DNA of 10,318 bases from Chloromonas sp. AAM2 (lineage: Eukaryota; Chlorophyta; Chlorophyceae; Chlamydomonadales; Chlamydomonadaceae): assembly GCA_004335635.1 (NCBI GenBank), contig QAXH01005737.1:5723-16040 (forward strand), in the 5' to 3' direction. Positions 1-9,402 of the stretch are shown piece by piece (within the stretch, counting starts at the first letter, position 1; every line of letters begins with the position of its first letter). The position numbers were made by a program, and so were the translations under genes. The notes under the pieces were generated by a model that did no database searches, had not been told where the DNA came from, and was given only the letters and a program-made list of their open reading frames with translations.

Positions 1-96
1 GTCCCAGAATTGGTCACCACACCGTCTACCACTCCAACCAGGGCGCCACATCTCAGTCTCACATGACATGCACCACGTCACTATCTGTCTCACACG

Positions 97-122
97 AATT
101 GTCCCAGAACTGGCAAGCTTCT
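97..122 (+). repeat. Short dispersed repeat, copy 1
   Basis: The 26 bp sequence containing TTGTCCCAGAACTGGCAAGC matches 3435-3460 at 25 of 26 positions. Its core also resembles 1-13 (GTCCCAGAATTGG, 12 of 13). The copies lie in the 3' flank of one gene and an intron of the next, so this may be a fragment of a dispersed family. Confidence 0.6.
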
Positions 123-123
123 G

Positions 124-129
124 TTTATT
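124..129 (-). terminator. Possible poly(A) signal AATAAA of the small membrane-protein gene
   Basis: On the minus strand AATAAA is read at 129..124, about 115 nt after the TGA stop of the small membrane-protein gene. No TGTAA occurs on the minus strand between the stop and the window edge. This is a plausible 3' end signal, but a hexamer alone is weak evidence and the transcript may end beyond the window. Confidence 0.3.
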
Positions 130-243
130 GGTTGTTGCTCTAGTTCAGGTGGATACACTGAGCATCGTCAGGAAGCCTCACAGGTCTAACGGTTTCTGTG
201 AGATTTTCTGCCCAGAGACTTGTGGCCAATGATGATCAGCTGC

Positions 244-2177
244 TCAAACTGTCTTTTTCCTGAACAGGTTGCAGACGGAGATGGCTGACTCAAAGGTCAG
301 GGGCCACAGCATGAACAAGACTCCAACACCTGCAAAATGCAATTTCACCAAAAGCAACGACCTTCACGATACACTATAACAGATGACATTTAGGAATGGT
401 ATGGGCTTTCTGACAGCCATGCCCAGCGTACCAGTAACTGCTGGTCTGTGCTGGTTCTTCCTGTTGAGTATGTTGCTGCCACTAGTGGCGAGCGCACATT
501 TTGCACGAACGATGCTGATCTGCAACTTGGCATGTATCTGAGCCTGCACATTAGTATGCATGTACACATACGCACCAGATACGATGCCGGTTGCGAACGA
601 AAAGGACACCAGATGATCCTTGTGCATTTTCTTGAAGTACTCCTGCAAGGTGATTGCAAATGCTTGGGAACAACATTACAAGAAAGATCGTAACTATTAT
701 AGAGAGTGGCAGGTCCTTGCCCCATTCGAATGCCAATTCATTGTGCAATGCTGGAGGCCTTGTTAGCTTGGCCAGCAGTTCGGCACATGCTCCCGGGTGC
801 CTGGCCCCATCCCCTCTGCCGTGTCAGTGCCTTGCTTGCATGCATGTGACGGCTGGCCCATCAAGTCATGTCGTACCTTGACGGAGGCTGGTGTCCCACT
901 GCCTGGACTGTTAATTGCTGCACCCGCCAGCGTCTCCTCATCAGGTGGCACACCGTAGCAGTAGCCTTCACCCTCTTCGGCGTTGAAAGGAACGATGTAA
1001 CCCATACGCCTGCGTGAATTGGATGTTGTCATCATGACGGTGCCCTGTTGGACATGGGTTGTCTGTGACTGTGACAGATATGAGTGTATACTACAGGTTT
1101 GCCATGTGTGTGCTGCACAGGCTAGTTGGCATTGCTTATGATCAGAATTGCCAGCAGGAATGCTGGTGCATGACGCGTGGTACGTGACAACCACACGCAC
1201 GAACCACGACCTAAGCAGTTTTTGACTCCATTTGATGTCGTACCAAGTGTGCTGCACTCAGCTGCCTGTGCAGTTGTGGGATACCTACTTGGCTTTCCTG
1301 CCCTGGAACACCCATCAAACGCTCGATGAACAACAATGTGAAGGAGAGCTGTCCTGCACTAGTAGATCCACATCACATAGCCGGTGCCTGTCCACTCACG
1401 CGCATACATGGAGTGCAGTGTCAAAGGGATAAGAGTGATGAGCCCTGTGACTGATGAACTCTGTCCAGACGTCGGCAATGCAGAAGCAGTTCTTGGATGG
1501 CCAACTGGCATTTACGCCATAATACATGGCAAAGCCCTCGCAGCAGTCAGCATCTGCAGCAGCATGTCAATGCAGACATCAGTCTGGGAGTGACAGGGCG
1601 GCCCATGCATTGCAATGGCAGTGCAGGCAACACCAGCACACATTTCAATTCCAGGCGCGTTCACCAACGATAGATGTGATGATGATGAGTTGCAGCCGTT
1701 GTGTGGCGGGTGGCCGGTGGCTTGGGCGCATTGCCTGGCATCTGGGCGGATGGGTGGGGTTTGCAATCATCATGAGCATGACACACCAGCAGACACATCG
1801 GCAGCCTGGGAAGTTCGCGTTGTACGTGAATGCGTGGGCACAACGTACATATCGCCGGGGCAAAGGAACCCCGAAGGCTTACGCGTTTTGCGCAGCCTGT
1901 ACTCACGCCATGCATGCACGACAAGAGCGAACAATTGATTCCATTTTTAGATTAGAAGCTATTCCTCACACCTACCAGGATCGTGCCGGCTCACAAACAC
2001 TTTCGCGCAGGAACGGTAGTGTTTTGTGAAGTGGTGGAAGGTTTCCTTATTGCACGCAGCGGGGTCTGGAAGAGGCAGGACAAGCTGCGCTGGCGGGGTG
2101 GTGACCTCCTCGTCCTGCGCCAATGCAACATGCCCAGCCGCCAACGAGAGCAACACCAACGCAAGTGCTCGTGCCAT
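244..2177 (-). CDS. Small predicted type I membrane protein with signal peptide and C-terminal KKXX motif; four-exon gene, family unknown
   Basis: I assembled this from four minus-strand exons: 2177..1972, 1009..877, 642..576 and 329..244 (stop TGA at 246..244). Junction phases are 2, 0 and 1, all introns are GT-AG, and the sum is 492 nt (163 aa). The start ATG at 2177 has A at -3 and G at +4 and opens directly into a signal peptide (MARALALVLLSLAAG...), with likely cleavage near residue 20. The ectodomain has Cys42, Cys57 and Cys86 and a His-rich patch, FHHFTKHYRSC. Residues 80-110 are acidic, then Gly/Ser/Pro-rich. One hydrophobic helix spans about 124-148 and is built across the last intron, which supports that junction. 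The tail ends FRKKTV, a KKXX-type ER-retrieval signal. The gene is divergent to the ferric reductase. I recognise no family, so the function is unknown. The 962 nt first intron could hide an extra in-frame exon. An in-frame ATG at 2246 would place the signal sequence internally and is less likely. Confidence 0.72.
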
Positions 2178-2509
2178 TGTCTGTTGTGATGGGTATAATT
2201 CGAGCGGCAACGTGCGAAAGATGTTGTCGACAGATGTCCACAGCACTCAGGTTACAACCCCTGCTGCTGGTTGCAATCAAAGGGTTTTGGCGAGCGTTGG
2301 GCACACGAAAGCGCCAACTGGAACAGCACGACACGCGCTTCCTTATCCTTTGCTGACCTGGATGATCAGGAAGTACTGCCTGAATGATACTTTCAGGTGC
2401 ACGTCAGATGTCCAGCAAGCATCAAAAATACGGTACCGCGGCCTGAGAGTGCGGGGACATTTGGCGATGTATAAGATGCATGGGTAAAGTTGCATCATGA
2501 TGAGTGCCG

Positions 2510-2519
2510 TTTAAAAAGG
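2510..2519 (+). promoter_or_regulatory. TATA-like element upstream of the ferric reductase gene
   Basis: TTTAAAAAGG lies 334 bp before the reductase ATG. If it is used, transcription would start near 2540 and give a 5' UTR of about 300 nt that includes the interleaved inverted repeats. The assignment rests on sequence resemblance alone. Confidence 0.22.
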
Positions 2520-2540
2520 GGCGTTAGAAAGTTATGGAGT

Positions 2541-2607
2541 GCGTTCGGCACGCGCAATCTCATCTGTGATTGAACGCCGAACGCGCTTGGCACGCTCCTG
2601 AGATTGC
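2541..2607. repeat. Two interleaved inverted repeats in the reductase promoter or 5' UTR
   Basis: GCGTTCGGC (2541-2549) is the perfect reverse complement of GCCGAACGC (2576-2584). GCAATCTCA (2554-2562) is the perfect reverse complement of TGAGATTGC (2599-2607). The arms occur in the order a-b-a'-b', so as RNA they could form one hairpin or the other, or a pseudoknot. GGCACGC also recurs directly at 2547-2553 and 2589-2595. The function is unknown. Confidence 0.5.
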
Positions 2608-2843
2608 CCTCACTGCTGCGGGCTTCAGTGGATGCCCAGAGTTTACGCAGACATCTGACCGCGGTTGTCTGGTGCGCCAGCGCGGTGAGTCCTTATGTGC
2701 AACAGATGTCACCGTGACTAATGCCTCATGCAGTAGAGAGGCGGAATCGGCTTTGCGTGACAAGGAAAAGTCAAGTGGCTTCAACAATGAAGAATAGTTG
2801 ACCTTCTTGTCGTGCGCTCGCAGGGGGCTGCTGTCCACTAAAG

Positions 2844-5800
2844 ATGGACAAACCCACCAAGTTCGTGGCAACCGCCTCTGCCTGTTGGCAATTGTTTTGT
2901 TATTTCGTGGCGATAACATGCTGCATCATCTTCTTAGCTCTGCAGTTCATTTTTGTCCTCCCCTTCTGGTCCTGGGAGGGTCCTCCATCCAACGTTTGGA
3001 TGAAGTTCAGAACGGACGCCTTCATCCACTGGTGAGCCTGTGAAAGGGGCGCGCTCATTTGTCCGCGAATCTGCCGGCAAATCAGCGCCGATGTATTTGA
3101 TGTGCAATGCAACAATTTCCTCAATTCCGCAACATAGTTTCACCGCCCACCATTGTGTCGGCGCGGCGTGATTTGTGCCACCATGCACATCATGCCAGTG
3201 ATTGTGGACCGTGTGAGAGCTCTGCAGACATCCAGACTGAACGCTTCAGCTACTCCTGCATGGCATTGAAATTGTTGCTGAAGATGCCTGATTAATTTTA
3301 TTCAAAAGTTTTCTTGCAAAAAACAAAGTCGTCCGAGTCTTGGCTCAGGCAGACTCACTACCCGAGACAGTGTATACCAAATCATTGACAGGTGACACCA
3401 CCACATCACCACCGATTTCAGTGCAGAGCACAGAAATTGTCCCAGAACTGGCAAACTTCTTGTCTGTGTGCAGGTACGAACTGGCACCAGAAACAAAGCT
3501 ATTTGAAGGATGGGATGTACTGATGATTGCATCCTGGTTCCCAGTTCTGCTGGCTTCACTCTTCGCATTGGGGCCGGTGTTGTTCCTGACAAAGCGCATC
3601 CGTAAGGCAGCCTGGGATGAGGAGTCACCTTTCAACTTGTTGCGTGTAGCAGGCCGCAAGGTGAGCTAACCGTGTTATGCCTACTCCTCCTTTGCCTGCG
3701 CCTGTTAGCACAAAGTCGGAAGCCCAGTCACACGGCAACAATGACACTGCAGACAGCAGGCCTTGGCGTGCACAACACATCCAACCCCTCCTTCCCCCCA
3801 CACACGTGCAGATTGCACGCGCCTCGTCGTACCCTGTGTGGCCTCAACGCTTCTGGCTGTGGTGGTGCAACGGCCTGAATGTCTTCGACGCCTTCATATA
3901 TGTGGGCTGGTTCATCATTCACGTGATTGGCCTCGTGGAGATGACAAGATACTTGCAGACTGTGTACATCGGATGTAAGTAGTGAAGATGATGTGTTGTT
4001 CGTTCTGTCCAGCTCAAGTCGGCTTGCCCTGTGCTCCTCCATCCTGATACATCTCAGAAACACCCTTAACCTTTGACCTGATCCCATCGGCATAACGTAC
4101 ACCGCTTGCAGTTGTGCGGCCCGTCTTACTTGGTGTTATCTTACCATTGATACGCTAATCAAACCTCCTGATTTTGGTCTGTTCACATCGCAGGGGATGC
4201 CGTGGGCTTGGCTTACAGCGTGCCCAAGTCCGTTTATGATTTGGAGTGGTGAGTTATAATTGTGAAAGTATGAATGTCCGTTGCAATCAATGTGGGGTGG
4301 CAGGTTTGTAACTCTGAGCCTAAACGGCACGGTTTTCCGTCCTCTGCCAAACAGAATGACATTATTCTACTTGTGTGCAATGCAGGATTTCTCTGGCTTT
4401 CTCCTGGGTTCTTTACATTGATCTCGCTATCCTTTTCTTCCCCGTGGCTCACATATCATTCCTGCACCAGATCTTTGGCGGGACCTGGCAGTCAGTCATC
4501 AAGTACCACAGGTGAGGCGCGTTTGCCGTACAGAACTAGACAAACTAGAGCTGAAGCATCAAAACACCCTAAGGGTGGTCAAGCGTTGCGCCGACAGACA
4601 CACATGCACGACGGCGTAGGAGCCAGCCATGATGCAAAGAACGGAACAAGCAGATGAGAGTAGTGCCAGACTGAGCACTCAAGTTGCATCATCCGGCCAA
4701 GTTTCGTCGTTTACACAAAAGTCTTCTATCTTCTACCTGTCCCAATTGCAGATGGGTTGGACACTACTTCCTGGGGACTACGACTGGTCACGCCGTCTTT
4801 TACTATGTGAGACTCATGCATGCCTTCGCCAGATCAACGTGTGCAACGTTGTCATGTGCTGCAATACTGGGGCAATCTAACACCTTGCAGGCCACCTAAG
4901 ATACAGACGTGCAACAAAGCTAGCCAGCCACTGAGCCCCAACAAGATTCTGCAAGATAGCCTTTTGCATTTCATAACTAGCCTTCTGAATCATGTTTCAT
5001 GTGCTTGTCCTACCACAGTGGTACTGGCTGGCCAACCCTGATTACAATTTCTGGTCAGAGTTCTTTGACTGGAACAAGCATTCGTCCATCAACTACCTGG
5101 CTGGCTCCCTCTCTTGGCTGTTTGGTATGGCGCTATGGGCCACTTCTATCGACTGGGTTCGCCGTAACTACTTCAACGTAGGTGTCCTTCGGCTTCCAGC
5201 AGCATGTGCAAGTGTTTGTTCTGGGTGTTCAAGGGTTCTTAAACGTCTCGTGGTTTGTCAAAGATTGTAGTCAAGAAGCCCAAACTAGCATAGGAAAAGT
5301 GCATTGTTGCCAACTATACTGTCATTTGGCATTAAGGTTCGTCCAATCTGTCTTGATTTGCAGTTCTTCTACGTGGTCCACATTATCGGGTCCATCGGTT
5401 TCATTGTCTTCATGCAAATCCACTACTACTGGAGCTGGGTTTACTTCGTGCCTGGTGAGACTGTGTCAGAAATACAACCTACAAGACAGCTGCAACACAG
5501 CACTCTAGCCCCGTGCACCTTGGCCACGCTGTTTCCCTGGCTGAACCAGCAGACTGTCCCGAGCTGCAGTAGTAGTCTCACTATGCTCTAGTTATGCTGC
5601 CTGTTTATCGTGTCATGCCAAGTAATGATGCTGATGTCACGAGCATGTGGTCCCCTTGTGGTGTGTGCGATGCCCAACATCTTTTGCCCAGGCTTTTACA
5701 TTTGTCCTTTTGTGTTTGTAGGCTTTGCGATCTACCTGCTGGATGTGACTATCCGCTACTTCCAGGCACTGCATGTATCAGCTGTTTCATCCGTTTCTAT

Positions 5801-8800
5801 CACACCAGGCGGTGGTTTAGCTCGCCTGGAGATTCCTCTGGACAGGAAGCTGGTGCGTAATGACAGTGTGATACGTTGATGTACATGTGCACTTGCCCGT
5901 GTGGCTGCAGTAGATTGGCAATAGGTCAGATGTGCCTGAGCCTTTTCCGTGTGCTGCCAACCATACGTCCAGGCATCACAAGATGGCCTTTTCCCCCCTT
6001 TGCTGGATACACAGATTGCTGGATACACAGCATTTTGGTTGCTGCTCTGGTGACCTGCATGAATGTTCTCTCTCAAGGCCAACACTTGATGCGTGTGTGC
6101 CTTTCATTCTATGTGTTTTGCGCAGGCTGAGGATATGAAGGCCGGCCAGGACGTTTTCCTCCAGTTCCCCTCCTTTAGCCGTTGGGCCTGGCACCCGTTC
6201 ACCATCTACAAGGTACGAGTTTTTGCGAACTCATGGCATTACCTAGTGATATGCACAAAGGTGTGCGTGCATGCGCGTGTGTGCGCGTGTGTGTGTGTGT
6301 GTGTGTGTGTGTCTGTGTCTGTGTCTCCTGTGCATGCGACTGAGCAATGCCACTTGGTCAGCAGATCAGCGCAAGAAAAGTGTGAGCATGGTTGTCTCGG
6401 GCGTACTTTGATGGCTGCAGATCAACAATACTGAAGACCCTGGCATCACTCCCACCATGACCATTGCTGTCAAGAAGTATGGCCGCTGGACCAAGGTGAG
6501 AAACACTGGTTGCCCTGCATTGGAGCTGTATTGGCTTGTCTGCACCAACAGCTTTGAGCAGTTTCAGGCCCCTTTACCGTGCTTTGAGCAGTTTCAGGCC
6601 CCTTTACCGTGTTAAAGATTGATGGTTGTACTATACCAGCACGCGTTCGTGTGTGATGTGGTTCGCAGAAGCTCATCTCGCGGCTTCAGGACGGCGCGGG
6701 TATGCCAGTCCGTGTCCTCGGACCGGTGGGCGGAGTACATACAATTGGCGATCACGTGCGCCACTGCGTCATGTTTGTCGGCGGTGTTGGGGTAAGCGCA
6801 TGCGTGCACCAGCATGCCTAAGACTGCTGGAGTGAGTTAAGGTGTGGGCAAGCATGTCTACTGATCACATCTGGCGTGTGTCGCGTGTGCAATGCGTGTG
6901 TTGCGGCGGGCCTGCCTGTCAACGTGGATGATGTGGGGCAGCTCAGTGTCCTTCGTGTCTCGCAGCACCCGTCGTAACACTCACTCTGTGTTCTCGTGTG
7001 CCCGCAGGCCTCTCCAGCTCTTGCCATCCTGAACCGCATGATCGCAAACAACCAGCGCGTACCTACCACGGTCATCTTCGCGGCCAGAGACACGGAGGAG
7101 TTCACAATCCTGGATGAGCAACTGCTGCAGGAGGCAAACAGGTGGGCAATGTCAACTTGTGCCGGCACCAGTTGACTCGTACTCGTGCATGTGCGCAGAA
7201 CGGTAGCATTCCACATGATGCGTCAAATGTCAAAGTAAACCGGACATGCTGTTAGATGCGAATGCATGCAGCAACGCCACGCAATTCAGAAGCCTACAAG
7301 TTCCGTGTGACACTGTTGCCACACTCAATGTTACACTCTCTTGAACGCAGGACTGACGCTCCCTGGCTCACTCTCAAGCTGTTCCACACAACTGGTGGCA
7401 CCTGCAAGATGTGTGGCCATGACCAGTCATGTGACATTGAGGAACACCACAAGCTCAGCCAGAGCTCGGAAAGCGGTCGCAGGTGAGCTGGACCAGGCTA
7501 TTTTTTGCATAGTGCGCAAATGAGTGCGCCTAGCGGACATGTGTGCGTGCGCAGACCTCTGCAGGCACATTACGATCGTGGGTTGAACGCAAGGCTCGTT
7601 TACTGCCTCGAGCAATCCTTGGCGTGGCTCCTTGCAACTAATCATTTTCCCTTTCATTTGCTGCAGCTCCTCTGACGATGCCAAGGGTGCCAAGACGTGG
7701 AGGGCCTTGGGAGCAGGTGACAGGAAGGGCAGCGAGGACGCAGCTGATCTGGAGCCTACGCAAGTTGAGAGGACCAGGGGCTTCTCGGCCTTCGGCTGGA
7801 ATGCCATCAGGTAACAATGTTGTCAAGGACAACAAGGCACGCTGATTTGCAGTGCACAACACAGTTGAGACCTGATCTTGACATGGGATTTCTTACTTGC
7901 AAAGTGCAAACTGCGCACAGAAACACTTCTTCTGTATGTGTATCTGCAGGCCCATGCAACCACGCGTCCTCAACAACTGGGACATGCTCTTTTGCCTGTG
8001 CCTTGCCTGGACTGGTGGCCTCATGGGCACAGTCCAGGCACAGTCTGCTTTGATCGAGAAATGGTATCAAGTGTGGACTGATGAGTCCACCTGGTCGGTG
8101 AGTAGTTGCCAGTGCCCCACGCACTCTTGCCCTCTAATCGCTAATTTGTGGAGTGATGGTGCACAGAAAGCGACTAGTAGTACTCCTGCAGCTGTGTATG
8201 ACCGCCCGCCTGTCCCTGGAAATGATTTGGGCCACACGTTCAGTGGCATTGGGTGCAGAAGGCAAATTTCAAGGCGCGGCATGCAATAACTGGCGGAGGG
8301 TGCAGTGACAGCCAGTGACTACAGTCCTGCGCTTGGGTGTCATATCCTGTTCATGTTTGCATGGCCGCAGCTTGGTCTTGTGTACTTGGTGTGCATCGTC
8401 GTCCAGACAATCGGCCTACCTGCTGCATGGATTGGGCTTGTACAGCTCTACAGGTATGCACTGGTGTAATGGTTGCCAGTCCACACACACGCACGCACGC
8501 ACACATACAGAGTCTCACCCCTTCCTCTTCGTAATAAGGCGTGCGTACACCAGTGCGTGCACCAGATCTTTGGTGCGTGACTGTCTAAAGTATGACTTTT
8601 CATGGCATTCTTATGACTAACCATCATAAATCTGTGTGTGTCGGGTGTCCCTGTATTGAGTGCCGCTAACAGGCACAGGACACCTGGCACTGTTGATGCG
8701 TTGCACACAGTGGCAGTGGCCAACAGTCTCTTTCCACTGCCTTGGCAGGTACCTGAGTGACAAGAAGGTGGCCCAGCCCGCTGCCGTGCCTGCATCCCCT

Positions 8801-9402
8801 TACATCCACGTGCTGGTGAGTGGCTAGGTTTGTCACGGCTGAAGGTTGCCGACGATTATGGTAATCATGCATCCTGGCCAGCAGGGTTCATCCAGTCATA
8901 GCCGCTGATGATTGGTGTCATGTGCAGCCCAATGCCACAAGTGTGGCAAGATGCTATGCTGAAGATACACCTAAAGATGCTAGCCCATGTGGAGTGACAT
9001 GCAGAATCCTCATGGTGCGAGAACCTGCAGCATTATGACATCTGACTGACCATCTCTCAGTTTTTTTGGCATCTGCTCTGCCATCTCCCTTGGCCTGCAA
9101 GGACATCAACTCTAGCCTGGGGGTACACCTGACCGTTCTACATCGTTCTGCATGCTCAGGGCAGGACCAAGGTTGGCGTGTCCGAGTCTGCCTTGAGCCT
9201 GCCCCTTCTCTTTGGCCGCCCCGACATCCCCGATCTGCTGGCCGAGGCTGTCTGCGGCGCCCAGGGCGAGGAAGTTCCGGTTGTCATCGCCGGCCCCACC
9301 ACACTCATGAATTCGGCCCAGCTGGCAGCCTGGGATTATAACTTGTCCCGCTCCAGTGGCCAGCCCTTCCTGCACGTAATCCGCGAGGCTTACGAGATGT
9401 AA
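2844..9402 (+). CDS. FRO/FRE-type ferric-chelate reductase, NADPH oxidase superfamily, 19 exons, 796 aa
   Basis: The product is predicted to pass electrons from cytosolic NADPH via FAD and two b hemes across a membrane to Fe(III), possibly Cu(II). Exons: 2844-3031, 3474-3660, 3812-3974, 4194-4248, 4386-4511, 4752-4806, 5019-5177, 5364-5454, 5722-5852, 6126-6212, 6421-6495, 6669-6791, 7008-7141, 7351-7482, 7667-7810, 7950-8097, 8371-8453, 8749-8815, 9160-9402. All introns are GT-AG and every junction keeps frame. Membrane helices lie near 13-41, 77-102, 146-168, 199-221, 236-262, 285-304 and 312-350. Heme ligands are His239/His253 and His317/His331, both HX13H, the ferric-reductase rather than NOX2 spacing. 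FAD motif HPFT is at 408-411; the NADPH motif FVGGVGASPAL starts at 476. An insert at about 540-716 carries a Cys cluster, a charged linker and two more helices (about 627-646, 667-692), as in plant FROs. The last exon has FGRPDIPDL and IAGPTTLMNSA. The ATG has A at -3 and G at +4. Start, targeting and exact substrate are unproven. Confidence 0.93.
3435..3460 (+). repeat. Short dispersed repeat, copy 2, in intron 1 of the reductase gene
   Basis: This is the second copy of the 26 bp element found at 97-122, with one difference (AACTT for AGCTT). It ends 13 bp before the first base of exon 2, so it overlaps the normal branch-point and pyrimidine-tract zone of intron 1. Confidence 0.6.
6001..6032 (+). 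repeat. 16 bp tandem duplication in intron 9
   Basis: TGCTGGATACACAGAT is followed at once by TGCTGGATACACAGCA, two adjacent copies matching at 14 of 16 positions. It lies inside intron 9 of the reductase gene and looks like a simple slippage duplication. Confidence 0.7.
6261..6326 (+). repeat. GT-rich microsatellite in intron 10
   Basis: A GT/GC-rich stretch contains 13 uninterrupted GT dinucleotides (6287-6312), flanked by imperfect GTGC and GTCT units. It sits early in intron 10 of the reductase gene. It is probably length-polymorphic and could in principle affect splicing of the short intron. Confidence 0.85.
6551..6610 (+). repeat. Perfect 30 bp tandem duplication in intron 11
   Basis: Two exact, adjacent 30 bp copies (6551-6580 and 6581-6610), each beginning GCTTTGAGCAGTTTCAGGCC, lie in the middle of the 173 nt intron 11. 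The lack of any difference points to a recent duplication, or to an assembly artefact that should be excluded. Confidence 0.9.
8481..8510 (+). repeat. CA/CGCA simple repeat in intron 17
   Basis: A short run of CACACAC followed by GCAC tetranucleotide units and CACATACAG lies in intron 17 of the reductase gene. It is a simple-sequence tract with no visible function. Confidence 0.7.

Larger units (their letters stand above)
1..243. other. 3' flank of the small membrane-protein gene with a copy of a short dispersed repeat
   Basis: I see no coding exon here. The stretch should hold the 3' UTR of the minus-strand gene. It carries a 26 bp element at 97-122 that recurs in intron 1 of the ferric reductase gene, plus a partial version at the extreme left edge (1-13). 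Confidence 0.5.
2178..2843. promoter_or_regulatory. Divergent intergenic region between the small membrane-protein gene and the ferric reductase gene
   Basis: The two start codons point away from each other across 666 bp, so this stretch must hold both promoters and both 5' UTRs unless a non-coding exon lies elsewhere. I see a TATA-like stretch (2510-2519) facing the reductase and two interleaved inverted repeats (2541-2607). CACACG (2302-2307) and CACGCG (2549-2554) resemble the iron-responsive hexamers reported for the Chlamydomonas FOX1 promoter. Hexamers this short occur by chance, so iron regulation is only a suggestion. Open frames here look like chance. Confidence 0.5.

Noticed and set aside
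763..1257. Minus-strand open frame of 164 codons as a single-exon gene
   Set aside because: Only its middle part (877-1009) looks coding, and it is bounded by a good acceptor and donor. I use it as exon 2 of the small membrane-protein gene instead.
1526..2029. Plus-strand open frame of 167 codons antisense to the small membrane-protein gene
   Set aside because: It lies mostly within an intron of the minus-strand gene and overlaps its first exon. Its composition is erratic (runs of Met, His, Gln, Arg), it has no recognisable domain and it resembles translated non-coding DNA.
2302..2554. CACACG and CACGCG as true iron-responsive elements
   Set aside because: They match short motifs from Chlamydomonas FOX1, but six-base matches are expected by chance in 666 bp and their positions relative to a transcription start are unknown.
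2570..2797. Plus-strand 75-codon frame just upstream of the reductase as an upstream ORF or separate gene
   Set aside because: It would lie in the presumed 5' UTR. Its sequence shows no helix, motif or bias like the neighbouring exons. It could be an upstream ORF, but nothing supports this beyond its being open.
2560..2919. Minus-strand open frame of 119 codons over the reductase start
   Set aside because: It overlaps exon 1 of the reductase and the intergenic region, has no recognisable features, and is best explained as a shadow frame.
4807..4899. Read-through of exon 6 past the donor at 4807
   Set aside because: The frame stays open, but the residues after Tyr258 lose the family pattern. 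Splicing at GTGAGA to 5019 gives a continuous phase-0 reductase sequence.
6261..6326. GT tract as a Z-DNA regulatory element
   Set aside because: Thirteen GT units can form Z-DNA in principle, but the tract lies mid-gene in an intron and ordinary microsatellite slippage explains it.
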